Below, piece after piece: positions 1 to 7,043 of a stretch of DNA of 34,587 nt (positions are counted from its first letter, which is position 1; each line of letters opens with the position of its first letter). This stretch comes from an uncultured Treponema sp. (GTDB lineage: Bacteria; Spirochaetota; Spirochaetia; Treponematales; Treponemataceae): the NCBI GenBank assembly GCA_937885475.1, contig CAKZZR010000087.1, positions 1 through 34,587 on the forward strand, read 5' to 3'. The notes under the pieces were generated by a model. The model searched no databases. It was not told the DNA's origin and was given only the letters and a program-made list of their open reading frames with translations. The translations under genes and the position numbers were made by a program.

Positions 1-1
1 C

Positions 2-193
2 TTTGCCGCCGTAGAACGCTGCTGGCAAACCTACAATACCACTGCCGCCAGCGCCCCAGAACTGGAAGCCGCGCTCCGCGATTTTCTTTTTGCATACCAA
101 GCCATGCGCCCCGGCTTTGCCGCCTTTTCCGCCTCCCTCGTCAAAAACGGCGACCTTGCCGCGCATCTTTTAAAATTTATGCAGGAACAGTAA
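2..193 (+). CDS. C-terminal 63 residues of an unknown protein, cut by the left edge
   Basis: An open frame runs from the first bases of the window to a TAA at 191-193 with no internal stop. The visible 63 residues are Ala- and Phe-rich and look helical, ending in HLLKFMQEQ. No family motif is recognisable and the start lies outside the window. The coding call rests on the uninterrupted frame and a GCC-rich third-position bias typical of real genes here. It converges on the NYN gene, with an A-rich 84-base gap that holds no convincing terminator. Confidence 0.55.
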   Translation, partial: FAAVERCWQTYNTTAASAPELEAALRDFLFAYQAMRPGFAAFSASLVKNGDLAAHLLKFMQEQ

Positions 194-277
194 AAAAAAA
201 TTGTGAGTGTCTTTAACAAAGCCAGTACAACAAAGTGAAACACGCCTTCGCCAGCAAAGACGCGCTCCCCTTATCTC

Positions 278-1081
278 TTACAGCCCGAACAGTCCTTTTT
301 TTGGCTTGTTGCGGTATTCGATGATGACCGGGCGACCGCTGGCGTTGTTGCGGCGCTGAAGCTCAAAGTTCTGATCAAGAGATTCAATCAGCTTTACCAA
401 GGAAGAAAAGCCGTAGGTGCGGGTGTCAAAGCCAGGATCCTGCCGCTTGAGGATTGAACCGGCGGAGCCTATGTTCACCCAGCCTTCCTCGTCGGCATAT
501 TTGTCGGTTTCGGCAATTTTACGAAGCTTCTGAACGAGCTTCTTTTTGTCCCCGGCAGAAAGCTTTGCGTCTCCCACGGACTCCTTTGCTGGCTGTTCCT
601 TTGAAGCGCCGGTACGTGCAGGCTCCGTGTCGGTCTGTTCCGTCTCAATGTTTTCTATATAGATGAACTCGTCGCACGCCTTTATAAGCGACTCCGGCGT
701 CTTTTGCTCGCCAACGCCAATAACAAAAATCTCGTCATCGTGAATGCGCGTTACCAGCTTTGTAAAATCGCTGTCGCTTGAGACAATCACGAACGTGTCG
801 TATTTTTTGCTGTACAGCAAATCCATTGCGTCAATAACAAGAGTTATGTCGCTGGAATTCTTTCCCTTGGAATTCTCAAACTGCTGGATTGGCGTAATCG
901 CGTTGTTCTTGATGGCGCGTACCCAGCCTTCCGCACAATTCTTCCAGTTTCCGTAGGCTCGCTTTGTGATGATATGTCCGTAAAAAGAAACTTCCTGAAT
1001 TATATCTGATATTTTCTTATAATTCGTGTTCTCTGCGTCAATAAGGACGGCAATTTTTCCCTGTTCCTGTGTTTCTGTCAT
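278..1081 (-). CDS. NYN-domain (LabA/DUF88-like PIN) putative ribonuclease with C-terminal OST-HTH/LOTUS domain
   Basis: This 267-aa soluble protein has two recognisable parts. Residues about 8-145 form a NYN (PIN-like) nuclease domain: VLIDAEN with D15, a KRAYGNW strand, SSDITLVIDAMDLL with D78 and D84, and the VSSDSDFTKLV motif with D103 and D105. These acidic residues are the usual metal-binding set of the family. After an acidic, low-complexity linker (about 146-175), residues about 178-250 resemble an OST-HTH/LOTUS winged helix (GWVNIGSAGSILKR, then YGFSSLVKLIES), a putative RNA-binding module. The family is generally thought to act on RNA, but the substrate here is unknown. It lies 44 bases downstream of xth on the same strand, so the two are probably co-transcribed. 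Confidence 0.85.
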   Translation of the reverse strand: MTETQEQGKIAVLIDAENTNYKKISDIIQEVSFYGHIITKRAYGNWKNCAEGWVRAIKNNAITPIQQFENSKGKNSSDITLVIDAMDLLYSKKYDTFVIVSSDSDFTKLVTRIHDDEIFVIGVGEQKTPESLIKACDEFIYIENIETEQTDTEPARTGASKEQPAKESVGDAKLSAGDKKKLVQKLRKIAETDKYADEEGWVNIGSAGSILKRQDPGFDTRTYGFSSLVKLIESLDQNFELQRRNNASGRPVIIEYRNKPKKGLFGL

Positions 1082-1125
1082 AGTAATTCCTCGTAAAATT
1101 TGCTTCAGAGCCGCTGATTTTCAGC

Positions 1126-1905
1126 CTATACGTCAATTTCAATCTGAACCGGGCAATGGTCGCTTCCGGTAACGTCAGAAAGGATTTTTGAAGCACGCAC
1201 ATTTTGAATGAATGATGGATTCACGCACTGGTAGTCAATGCGCCACCCGATGTTTTTTTCGCGGGCATGAAAACGGTAGCTCCACCACGTGTATTGCGCC
1301 GGCTCCTTGCAAAAATGCCGGAAGGTGTCTACATAGCCGCGCCCGGTGAACAAATCCATCCAAGCGCGCTCCTCCGGCAAATACCCCGGATTTTTTTCGT
1401 TGGTCTTTGGATTGGCAAGGTCAATCGGCTTATGTGCAATGTTGTAGTCGCCGCACAAAACGATGTTAAAGCCCTCGGAAACAAGCTGGTCGCACTTGGC
1501 AAGAATCGCCTCGCAGAACGCAAGCTTGTAGTCCAGACGCGCACCACCATCCTGACTGTTGGGAAAATACGCCGAAATAACCGCCGTCGTTCCATATTTT
1601 GCAATGGTCACGCGACCTTCGTCGTCAAAACGGTCGTCGCCCAGCGGCTCCACGGAATCGGGTGCCGTTCTTGTATAAATTGCCGTGCCGGAATAGCCCG
1701 GCTTTTTTGCGCTGTAAAAATACGCTGAATAAGAAACGCTCCCGTCCGCAGATTTGGGGCTTACCAGCTCCGGCGAAAGCTGTTCGGGACGTGCCTTTGT
1801 TTCCTGAATGCACACAACGTCAGCCCCGCTCTGCAAAAGCCAGTCTGCAAAGCCCTTCTTTTCAACCGCACGAATGCCGTTCACGTTCCACGAAATAATG
1901 TTCAT
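1126..1905 (-). CDS. xth: Exodeoxyribonuclease III / AP endonuclease
   Basis: A 259-aa protein of the exonuclease III (EEP) superfamily, close to the usual 250-270 residues. Visible motifs are N-terminal ISWNVNGIR (N7), VCIQETKA (metal-binding E35), SAYFPNSQ, the LCGDYNIAHKPIDL loop (catalytic Asp/Asn), GWRIDYQ and the C-terminal GSDHCPV (catalytic Asp-His). Family members cleave DNA 5' to abasic sites and remove 3' blocking groups in base-excision repair in the cytoplasm. The ATG at 1905 gives the canonical N-terminus. A TTGAAA-17-TATATT promoter lies about 35 bases upstream. The NYN/LOTUS gene follows in the same direction. Confidence 0.95.
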   Translation of the reverse strand: MNIISWNVNGIRAVEKKGFADWLLQSGADVVCIQETKARPEQLSPELVSPKSADGSVSYSAYFYSAKKPGYSGTAIYTRTAPDSVEPLGDDRFDDEGRVTIAKYGTTAVISAYFPNSQDGGARLDYKLAFCEAILAKCDQLVSEGFNIVLCGDYNIAHKPIDLANPKTNEKNPGYLPEERAWMDLFTGRGYVDTFRHFCKEPAQYTWWSYRFHAREKNIGWRIDYQCVNPSFIQNVRASKILSDVTGSDHCPVQIEIDV

Positions 1906-1938
1906 ACCTTAAGATACCACGAAGACCGCGAAGTACAC

Positions 1939-1967
1939 AATATAGAATTTTTGTTGTTGTTTTTCAA
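1939..1967 (-). promoter_or_regulatory. Sigma-70-type promoter for xth
   Basis: Read on the minus strand, TTGAAA (1967-1962) is separated by exactly 17 bases from TATATT (1944-1939). A start near 1932 would give a leader of about 27 bases before the xth ATG. It overlaps the promoter region of the divergent LuxR-type gene. Confidence 0.6.
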
Positions 1968-1982
1968 TTCTTGTTGTAAAAT
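1954..1982 (+). promoter_or_regulatory. Possible promoter placing the transcript start at the LuxR-type ATG
   Basis: TTGTTG (1954-1959), a 17-base spacer and TAAAAT (1977-1982) precede the ATG at 1989 by only 6 bases. The -35 matches consensus at just three positions, so the call is tentative. If real, transcription would begin at or next to the start codon. A GGGG run two bases before the ATG is too close to be a normal Shine-Dalgarno. Confidence 0.4.
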
Positions 1983-1988
1983 TGGGGC

Positions 1989-2747
1989 ATGAAAAAAGGG
2001 CTTCCCTATGAACGACTCGTGATTTTTTTTGCGGCTCTTGTTCAGATTGTTGGCTTTGTGATAAGCGTTACGATAGAAGATTATCAGTATTCTTTTTTGC
2101 CGCGACCTGAATACGTCATTCCATCTGTAAATGCATTGGGTGCCCTTGTTTGTCTGTTCCTGCTTATTTTTCCCCGGTTCAAATTGCTGCAATCCCTTGT
2201 GCTTTTTGCGCAGGGAATTACGATGACGCTGAACAACCTTATTTTTTTGGGAACCTTTTTGTATTCTGCGGGCGTTATTTTTTTATTCTGCAATGGATTT
2301 TTAAAGGAACGGAGCAAAAAGCGCCTTGCCGCAGTGCTGGGCGTGTGGTTTGCAACGCTGTTCGTCATGCTTCCGCAGAATTTTCTGAAATTCTGCATGG
2401 TTTTTGCCTATTCGCTTTTTGTGAGCTTCTTCTATTTTTACGTATACGCAAGCGTCAGAAAGGATTTGCTTTCGCTGTTTCCAATTACGGCGATGACGCT
2501 TTCTTCCGTGGAAATGCCGGAGCTTGGACAGGAACTTCATCTTGAGCGCTACCAGCTTACCGACCGCCAGATTTTTCTTGTTCAGGAATATATAACCACG
2601 CGAAAGACGTACAAAGAGCTTGCGGAAACGCTGAAAATAAGCGAGTCAACGGTAAAAAAGGACATGACGGACGTTTTTGAAAAGCTAGGCGTTCAGAACA
2701 TCGCATCGCTGAACGTGCTGCTTTCGCAGTACAAGGTCATGAGATAA
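1989..2747 (+). CDS. Multi-pass membrane protein with C-terminal LuxR-type helix-turn-helix
   Basis: A 252-aa protein whose first two thirds are hydrophobic. About six membrane segments can be drawn (roughly residues 9-27, 45-61, 66-83, 85-101, 112-128 and 133-154), separated by short basic loops. Residues about 189-250 form a LuxR/GerE helix-turn-helix: LTDRQIFLVQEYITTRKTYKELA, then KISESTVKKDMTDVFEKLGV. This layout suggests a membrane-tethered transcription factor that senses a signal at or within the membrane; that role is inference. No receiver domain is present. The stop is followed three bases later by the MocR-type gene, so the two regulators form one operon. Family membership of the DNA-binding domain is clear; target and signal are unknown. 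Confidence 0.8.
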   Translation: MKKGLPYERLVIFFAALVQIVGFVISVTIEDYQYSFLPRPEYVIPSVNALGALVCLFLLIFPRFKLLQSLVLFAQGITMTLNNLIFLGTFLYSAGVIFLFCNGFLKERSKKRLAAVLGVWFATLFVMLPQNFLKFCMVFAYSLFVSFFYFYVYASVRKDLLSLFPITAMTLSSVEMPELGQELHLERYQLTDRQIFLVQEYITTRKTYKELAETLKISESTVKKDMTDVFEKLGVQNIASLNVLLSQYKVMR

Positions 2748-2750
2748 CCG

Positions 2751-4235
2751 ATGATTACTGTTGATTTTTCTGCCCGAGGAACGGAAGGGCTATGCGAATT
2801 TCTGTACAATTCCCTTAAAAAGCAAATTTCATGCGGAGAACTGCGCGCGGACGAGCGGCTGCCGTCAAAGCGGGCGCTAAGCGAGCATCTTGGCGTAAGC
2901 ATCATAACAGTTCAGAACGCTTATGCCCAGCTTATTTCCGAGGGGTACATCTATTCAATAGAAAAAAAAGGCTTTTATGTAAGCGACGTGCTTTTGCTTC
3001 CACAGGGCGAACGTGGAAAATCTGTTACCAAAAAAACTGACCTGAACGAACCTCCCGCATGGACCACAGCCGCTCCCACCTTCTTTACCGACTTCCGAAG
3101 CAATTCCGCGGCGCTGGAAAAGTTTCCTTTTTCGCTGTGGGCGCACATCATGCGTCAGGTCTTAAATTCCGGCGATGAGCAGCTTTTGGCGCGGAGTCCG
3201 GCAGGCGGAGTGCTTGAGCTGCGCCGTGCCATCGCAAAATATCTGCGGGAATTTCGCGGTATGAACGTGAGCGCCGAGCAGATTGTGGTGGGCGCCGGAA
3301 CGGAAAGCCTGTATTCCATGGTGGTGCAACTTTTGGGGCGCGAAACGATTTTTGCCGTCGAAAATCCGGGCTACAAAAAAGTTGCGGGCGTTTTTAGGCT
3401 GAACGGCGCACGGTGCGTGCCGGTTCCCATTGACGCGCAAGGCATTAATCCCGCCGCACTTGAACGGCTTGGCGCAACGGCGGCTCACGTGTCGCCGGCG
3501 CATCATTTTCCTACGGGAATGGTCATGCCGGTACGGCGGCGCAGCGAGCTGCTTGCATGGGCGGCGGGCGCACCGAACCGTTTTATAATAGAAGATGACT
3601 ACGACAGTGAATTCCGCTTTAACGGAAAGCCTCTTGCCACGTTGCAAAGCGTGTGCGCCACGGACAGCGTTATCTACATGAACACGTTTTCAAAAACGCT
3701 TTCGCCCTCGTTTCGCATTGCCTATATGGTGCTACCAGCCACGCTCGCAAGCAGGTTTGCCGAACAGTTCAGTTTTTATTCCTGCCCCATCAGCTCATTT
3801 GAGCAGCTAACGCTGACCCGTTTTATAAACGAGGGGCATTTTGAAAAGCACATAATCCGCATGAAAAACTACTACCGGAACCTGCGGAACACGCTGATTC
3901 ACACGCTGGAAGCAAGCAGCTTGCGTACGCGCACAAAAATTCAGGAGGAGGAATCCGGACTTCACTTTTTGCTTTCCGTGCAAAGCAACTACGACGGAAA
4001 TGAACTGAAAAAAAGACTTGAGCAGAACGGAATCAGAATCGCGCTTCTGAGCGACTTTTTTTATGACAAGGCAGACGGCTTTGCCACTTCCGATGCTGAC
4101 CTTCCTTCCGACGCAGGCATGACCACGCACACCATGGTTCAGGACGCGCAAAAGACATTCGTCGTAAACTACAGCGGCATCCGCAAGGAACGCATTGCCG
4201 AAACAGTGCGCCGCATGGAAAGCGTCTTAGGGTGA
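2751..4235 (+). CDS. MocR-type transcriptional regulator (GntR helix-turn-helix fused to an aminotransferase-like domain)
   Basis: A 494-aa protein with the full MocR/PdxR/GabR architecture. Residues about 12-78 are a GntR winged helix (ADERLPSKRALSEHLGVS, ITVQNAYAQLISEGYI). After a linker, residues about 112-490 form a fold-type I PLP-dependent aminotransferase-like domain. The PLP-contacting segment EDDYDSEFRF is at 281-290, and the Schiff-base lysine in NTFSKTLSPSFR is K315. Such proteins usually sense PLP or an amino compound and control vitamin B6 or amino-acid genes, often divergently from the target. Here no pdx, gab or transporter gene adjoins; instead it trails the membrane LuxR-type gene by three bases. 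Ligand and targets cannot be told from the window. Confidence 0.9.
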   Translation: MITVDFSARGTEGLCEFLYNSLKKQISCGELRADERLPSKRALSEHLGVSIITVQNAYAQLISEGYIYSIEKKGFYVSDVLLLPQGERGKSVTKKTDLNEPPAWTTAAPTFFTDFRSNSAALEKFPFSLWAHIMRQVLNSGDEQLLARSPAGGVLELRRAIAKYLREFRGMNVSAEQIVVGAGTESLYSMVVQLLGRETIFAVENPGYKKVAGVFRLNGARCVPVPIDAQGINPAALERLGATAAHVSPAHHFPTGMVMPVRRRSELLAWAAGAPNRFIIEDDYDSEFRFNGKPLATLQSVCATDSVIYMNTFSKTLSPSFRIAYMVLPATLASRFAEQFSFYSCPISSFEQLTLTRFINEGHFEKHIIRMKNYYRNLRNTLIHTLEASSLRTRTKIQEEESGLHFLLSVQSNYDGNELKKRLEQNGIRIALLSDFFYDKADGFATSDADLPSDAGMTTHTMVQDAQKTFVVNYSGIRKERIAETVRRMESVLG

Positions 4236-4263
4236 TGACTTTTATTCTGAAAATATGTATAAT
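4233..4263 (+). promoter_or_regulatory. Probable promoter of efp
   Basis: A perfect TATAAT -10 box sits at 4258-4263, preceded directly by TG. The best -35 candidate (TGATGA, 4233-4238) is weak and 19 bases away, so the -10 carries the call. It starts right at the MocR stop codon and would give a leader of about 50 bases. Confidence 0.45.
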
Positions 4264-4319
4264 AGTAAAATCTGCGGTTGACGCAAAAATCTGAAACTTT
4301 ATTTTTGAGGTTATATATT

Positions 4320-4889
4320 ATGTTAATGACATCACAGTTAAAAGTTGGAACAGCTTTTATGTATGAAGGAAACCCGCTCATCGTTCAGAAGATGCTCGGT
4401 CAGCGCTCTGGTCGTGCCGGAATGGTAACAAACCTTCGTGTTCAGAATCTTGTTACAAAATCAACTATGGATCTTGGTATTGATGCCGGTGAAAAATTTG
4501 ATGAGGTTGACCTTGAGGCTCACGTAACAAAGCTCTCTTACATCGATGGCGAAACCTATGTTTTCATGGATCAGGAAACCTACGAGCAGTTTGAGCTTCC
4601 AAAGGAAAATCTCGGCGACTACGCTGGCTACATCACTCCAGAGGACGATCTTGAAGTAAAGCTTACATTCTATGAAGGAAAGCCGGTCGGAATCGACATG
4701 CCGGTTCAGGTTGTGAGAACCGTAACCTACACAGAACCTGGAATCAAGGGCGATACTTCTGGAAAATCCCTGAAGCCTGCCACAATCGACACAGGAATCG
4801 AGGTTCGAGTTCCGCTTTTCATCAATGACGGCGAGCGCATCGTAATCGATACACGCGACGGTTCATTCGTAGAGCGCGCAAAGAACTAA
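4320..4889 (+). CDS. efp: Elongation factor P, arginine (R32) type
   Basis: A 189-aa EF-P with the three beta-barrel domains of the family; it relieves ribosomes stalled at polyproline by entering the E site. The start at 4320 is chosen because GAGG at 4307-4310 sits nine bases upstream. That start also puts the modification loop SGR at residues 30-32, exactly as in Pseudomonas EF-P. Position 32 is Arg rather than the Lys34 of the E. coli class. The segment YTEPGIKGDTSGK also resembles the Pseudomonas protein. R32-type EF-Ps are known to be rhamnosylated by EarP; this predicts earP elsewhere in the genome. The ending RDGSFVERAKN is canonical. The gene stands between the MocR gene and a tRNA gene. 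Confidence 0.95.
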   Translation: MLMTSQLKVGTAFMYEGNPLIVQKMLGQRSGRAGMVTNLRVQNLVTKSTMDLGIDAGEKFDEVDLEAHVTKLSYIDGETYVFMDQETYEQFELPKENLGDYAGYITPEDDLEVKLTFYEGKPVGIDMPVQVVRTVTYTEPGIKGDTSGKSLKPATIDTGIEVRVPLFINDGERIVIDTRDGSFVERAKN

Positions 4890-4899
4890 AAAAAAAATC

Positions 4900-4924
4900 G
4901 CAGATTGTGCATCGCGCAATCTGC
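4900..4924. other. Hairpin between efp and tRNA-Ala
   Basis: GCAGATTG (4900-4907) pairs with CAATCTGC (4917-4924). The pairing extends inward through a wobble and two more pairs to a three-base loop, giving an 11-pair stem. An A-run lies on its left and no T-run on its right, so it would fit a terminator only for leftward transcription. On + it may shield or process the efp-tRNA junction. Confidence 0.6.
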
Positions 4925-4931
4925 ATAATTC

Positions 4932-5005
4932 GGGGTTGTAGCTCACCTGGCTAGAGCGCTACAATGGCATTGTAGAGGTAGTCGGTTCAAGTCCGATCAG
5001 CTCCA
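4932..5005 (+). tRNA. tRNA-Ala, anticodon GGC
   Basis: A full cloverleaf of 74 bases. The acceptor GGGGTTG pairs with CAGCTCC and includes the G3-U70 wobble that is the alanine identity signal. The D-arm is GCTC/GAGC. The anticodon stem CTACA/TGTAG encloses the loop ATGGCAT (anticodon GGC, reading GCC). The T-arm is GTCGG/CCGAT with loop TTCAAGT, and the discriminator is A73. The 3' CCA is not encoded. No separate promoter is evident in the 42 bases after efp, so read-through from efp is possible. Confidence 0.95.
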
Positions 5006-5011
5006 GTCGCC

Positions 5012-5049
5012 CGCTATCGCGGACTAACGAGTTTTCTTACGAAAACTCG
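5012..5049 (+). repeat. Intergenic two-hairpin repeat, copy A
   Basis: This 38-base unit holds stem 1 (CCGC/GCGG around TATC) and stem 2 (CGAGTTTTC/GAAAACTCG with loop TTAC). It matches copy B (8852-8888) at 33 of 38 aligned positions with one single-base gap. It sits between the tRNA and the terminator. Confidence 0.7.
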
Positions 5050-5070
5050 AAGTAACTTGTAAAAAAATTA

Positions 5071-5095
5071 AGCGTCCGCTAGCGGACGCTTTTTT
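5071..5095 (+). terminator. Rho-independent terminator after tRNA-Ala
   Basis: A perfect 20-base palindrome, AGCGTCCGCT/AGCGGACGCT (5071-5090), is followed by a T-run. An A-run upstream (5061-5067) would let it also stop transcription from the convergent acyl-CoA ligase gene. Confidence 0.85.
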
Positions 5096-5104
5096 CTTAA
5101 AACG

Positions 5105-6847
5105 CTAATTATATTTTCGCTTTACTTTTTGGGTCGTCGTCATTTCAAGCGGCTGGGCAAGCAGCGTTGTTTTTGTAATGCGCGCGTAGGGTTGCAGAGT
5201 GCGGTTCACGCGCTCTACGGCGGCATTTATTTCGTCAACAAGCTGCGGCGCATCTGAATCAGTTTCGCGCTTAAGATGCAGGCGGTCAAAAAGGTCGTCA
5301 GAAGGATAGATGAGCGCTTCTATTTCCTCGTCAGTCTTGGAATTTTCGGCAAGATAGCCCTGAACTGTTATCTGCTGAATGTCCGTGCACAGCTGGAACG
5401 CATTCTCAATTTCCTCGGGATAGACATTCTTTCCGCCGCTGGTAACAATCATGTTCTTTACACGCCCGCTCAGCATAAGATAGCCTTCGCCGTCGAGCCA
5501 GCCCAAATCACCGGTCTTAAAGAAGCCGTCTTCGGTGAAGACCTTTTTTGTCTCTTCCTCCAGCATGTAGTAGCCAGAGAACACCATCGGTCCCTTTACC
5601 GCGACCTCGCCTATTCCGTCGGCGCTAGGGTTAAGAATTTTCATTTCCATATATGGGAAGAAATACTGACCGACGCTTTCAATCTTGAAGTGGTCAACCG
5701 GATTCAGCGTTATGATGGGGCTTGTTTCCGTAAGTCCGTAGCCCTGCACAAAGTCAATGCCCATCTCGTTGTAAATTTTGAACACGCTGTCGGCAAGAGG
5801 ACCGCCGCCGCAGATTGCAATGCGCAGCGACTGAATTTTCGCCTTTGCCAGCACAGATTTAAACAGTTTTTTGCCAACATTCACACGGAACAATTTTTTT
5901 ACAAGGTACGACACGGCCAGCAAAAGCTTTATCGCGCCATACACAATCGGTCCCTTCGCCCTGATTCCCTTAAGGATTCCAGCAAGCAGCTTATTGAACA
6001 GGAGTGGCACGCCCAGAAGCATAGTTATCTTGCCTTCCTTAAGCTCCTTCATAAGACGCGTTACCGCCATGCTCTTTCCGTAGACGATTTCGGCACCAAC
6101 AGAAAGCGCTTCCAGCATGACCGCCTGCATGGTATACGCATGATGCAGTGGAAGCAGGGCATAAAAAACGTCCGTTTCGTACAGGTGCATACGCGTCTGG
6201 GCAATGTAGCAGTCGCTCACCAGGTTTTTGTGGGTAAGCATTACGCCTTTTGGCGTTCCTGTTGTGCCAGACGTAAATAAAATTGCCGCAAGGTCGTTTT
6301 CCTGCGGCATGGTAAGCGCCGTGGCGTTGTCACTGGAAAGCCCTAATACATACGCGTCCGCAAATTTGGGGCAGAGCGAAAAGGTCTGAAACGGAAACGG
6401 AGCTTTTGCGTATGCAAAATGCGAGTATTTTTCTTCATCAATGAAAAGAAACTTTGGCTTTGCCGTGCCAAGAAGGTTTTCCATTTCCTCGTCGCGCAGG
6501 GCATAGTCAAGCGGACAGATTACCGCTCCCACATACAGCGCAGCAAGAAAAACGACCGTCCATTCCGGCGAATTCTTGCCAGAAAGCGCTATGCGGTCGT
6601 CTTTTTTTACGCCGTTTCCGCTGAACCACGCGGCAAGTGTAAGCACAAGCCGTTCCGCCTTCATATAGCTGAACGTCCGCTTTCCTCCGTCAGGATTCTC
6701 AAAGTCGCTCAAACACGCGCGCGCACCAAAACGCTTTGCCGTAATCGCAAACATTTCAGGCACGGTCGGCCATTCGCCTTTAAAATCTATGCCGCGGAAT
6801 TCGTTCAAAAATTCCCACGGAATGTACTGTTTTTCTGCTTTTGACAT
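5105..6847 (-). CDS. AMP-forming long-chain acyl-CoA synthetase (FadD-like)
   Basis: A 580-aa ANL-superfamily enzyme; members activate a carboxylic acid with ATP to an acyl-AMP and then form the CoA thioester. The phosphate-binding motif FTSGTTGTPKG is at residues 191-201. Further on are GYGLTETSP, then FKTGDLGWLDGEGYLMLSGR with the adenylate-binding Asp and hinge Arg, and VTSGGKNVYPEEIE. The C-terminus ends in TTTQKVKRKYN, which carries the catalytic lysine region. A hydrophobic stretch around residues 300-330 suggests membrane association, as in long-chain enzymes. Start: ATG 6847 has GGGAG five bases upstream, so it is preferred over an in-frame upstream start at 6883. Chain length specificity cannot be read from sequence. 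It is divergent from a second AMP-forming ligase. Confidence 0.88.
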   Translation of the reverse strand: MSKAEKQYIPWEFLNEFRGIDFKGEWPTVPEMFAITAKRFGARACLSDFENPDGGKRTFSYMKAERLVLTLAAWFSGNGVKKDDRIALSGKNSPEWTVVFLAALYVGAVICPLDYALRDEEMENLLGTAKPKFLFIDEEKYSHFAYAKAPFPFQTFSLCPKFADAYVLGLSSDNATALTMPQENDLAAILFTSGTTGTPKGVMLTHKNLVSDCYIAQTRMHLYETDVFYALLPLHHAYTMQAVMLEALSVGAEIVYGKSMAVTRLMKELKEGKITMLLGVPLLFNKLLAGILKGIRAKGPIVYGAIKLLLAVSYLVKKLFRVNVGKKLFKSVLAKAKIQSLRIAICGGGPLADSVFKIYNEMGIDFVQGYGLTETSPIITLNPVDHFKIESVGQYFFPYMEMKILNPSADGIGEVAVKGPMVFSGYYMLEEETKKVFTEDGFFKTGDLGWLDGEGYLMLSGRVKNMIVTSGGKNVYPEEIENAFQLCTDIQQITVQGYLAENSKTDEEIEALIYPSDDLFDRLHLKRETDSDAPQLVDEINAAVERVNRTLQPYARITKTTLLAQPLEMTTTQKVKRKYN

Positions 6848-6952
6848 AAAAACTCCCAAGTTATGATGTAAATAGAATACCACGGAATTGTAATCCGCGA
6901 AACAAAATTATCGTTAGTGTAGAAACAAGACAAAACTTCGTGCAGAATATCT

Positions 6953-6981
6953 TTGACTAAGCGTGCAAATAATAAGATAAT
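6953..6981 (+). promoter_or_regulatory. Strong sigma-70-type promoter for the acyl-CoA ligase at 7044
   Basis: TTGACT (6953-6958), a 17-base spacer and GATAAT (6976-6981) match consensus at five positions each. A start near 6988 gives a leader of about 55 bases ending in an AAGGGG ribosome-binding site (7032-7037). Confidence 0.75.
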
Positions 6982-7043
6982 AGATGCAACAAATAGCACA
7001 AAATGTTGTCTTTATATATAGAAACAATTTTAAGGGGTACGCA

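Noticed and set aside
4264..4319. TTGACG at 4278-4283 as a -35 box for efp
   Set aside because: The hexamer 17 bases downstream is ATTTTT, a poor -10; the TATAAT upstream at 4258 fits better.
4900..4924. Terminator for efp
   Set aside because: The stem has no T-run on its 3' side; the real terminator follows the tRNA at 5071-5095.
5276..6280. Long open frame on + opposite the acyl-CoA ligase
   Set aside because: It is a mirror of the clearly conserved minus-strand enzyme and shows no family motif.
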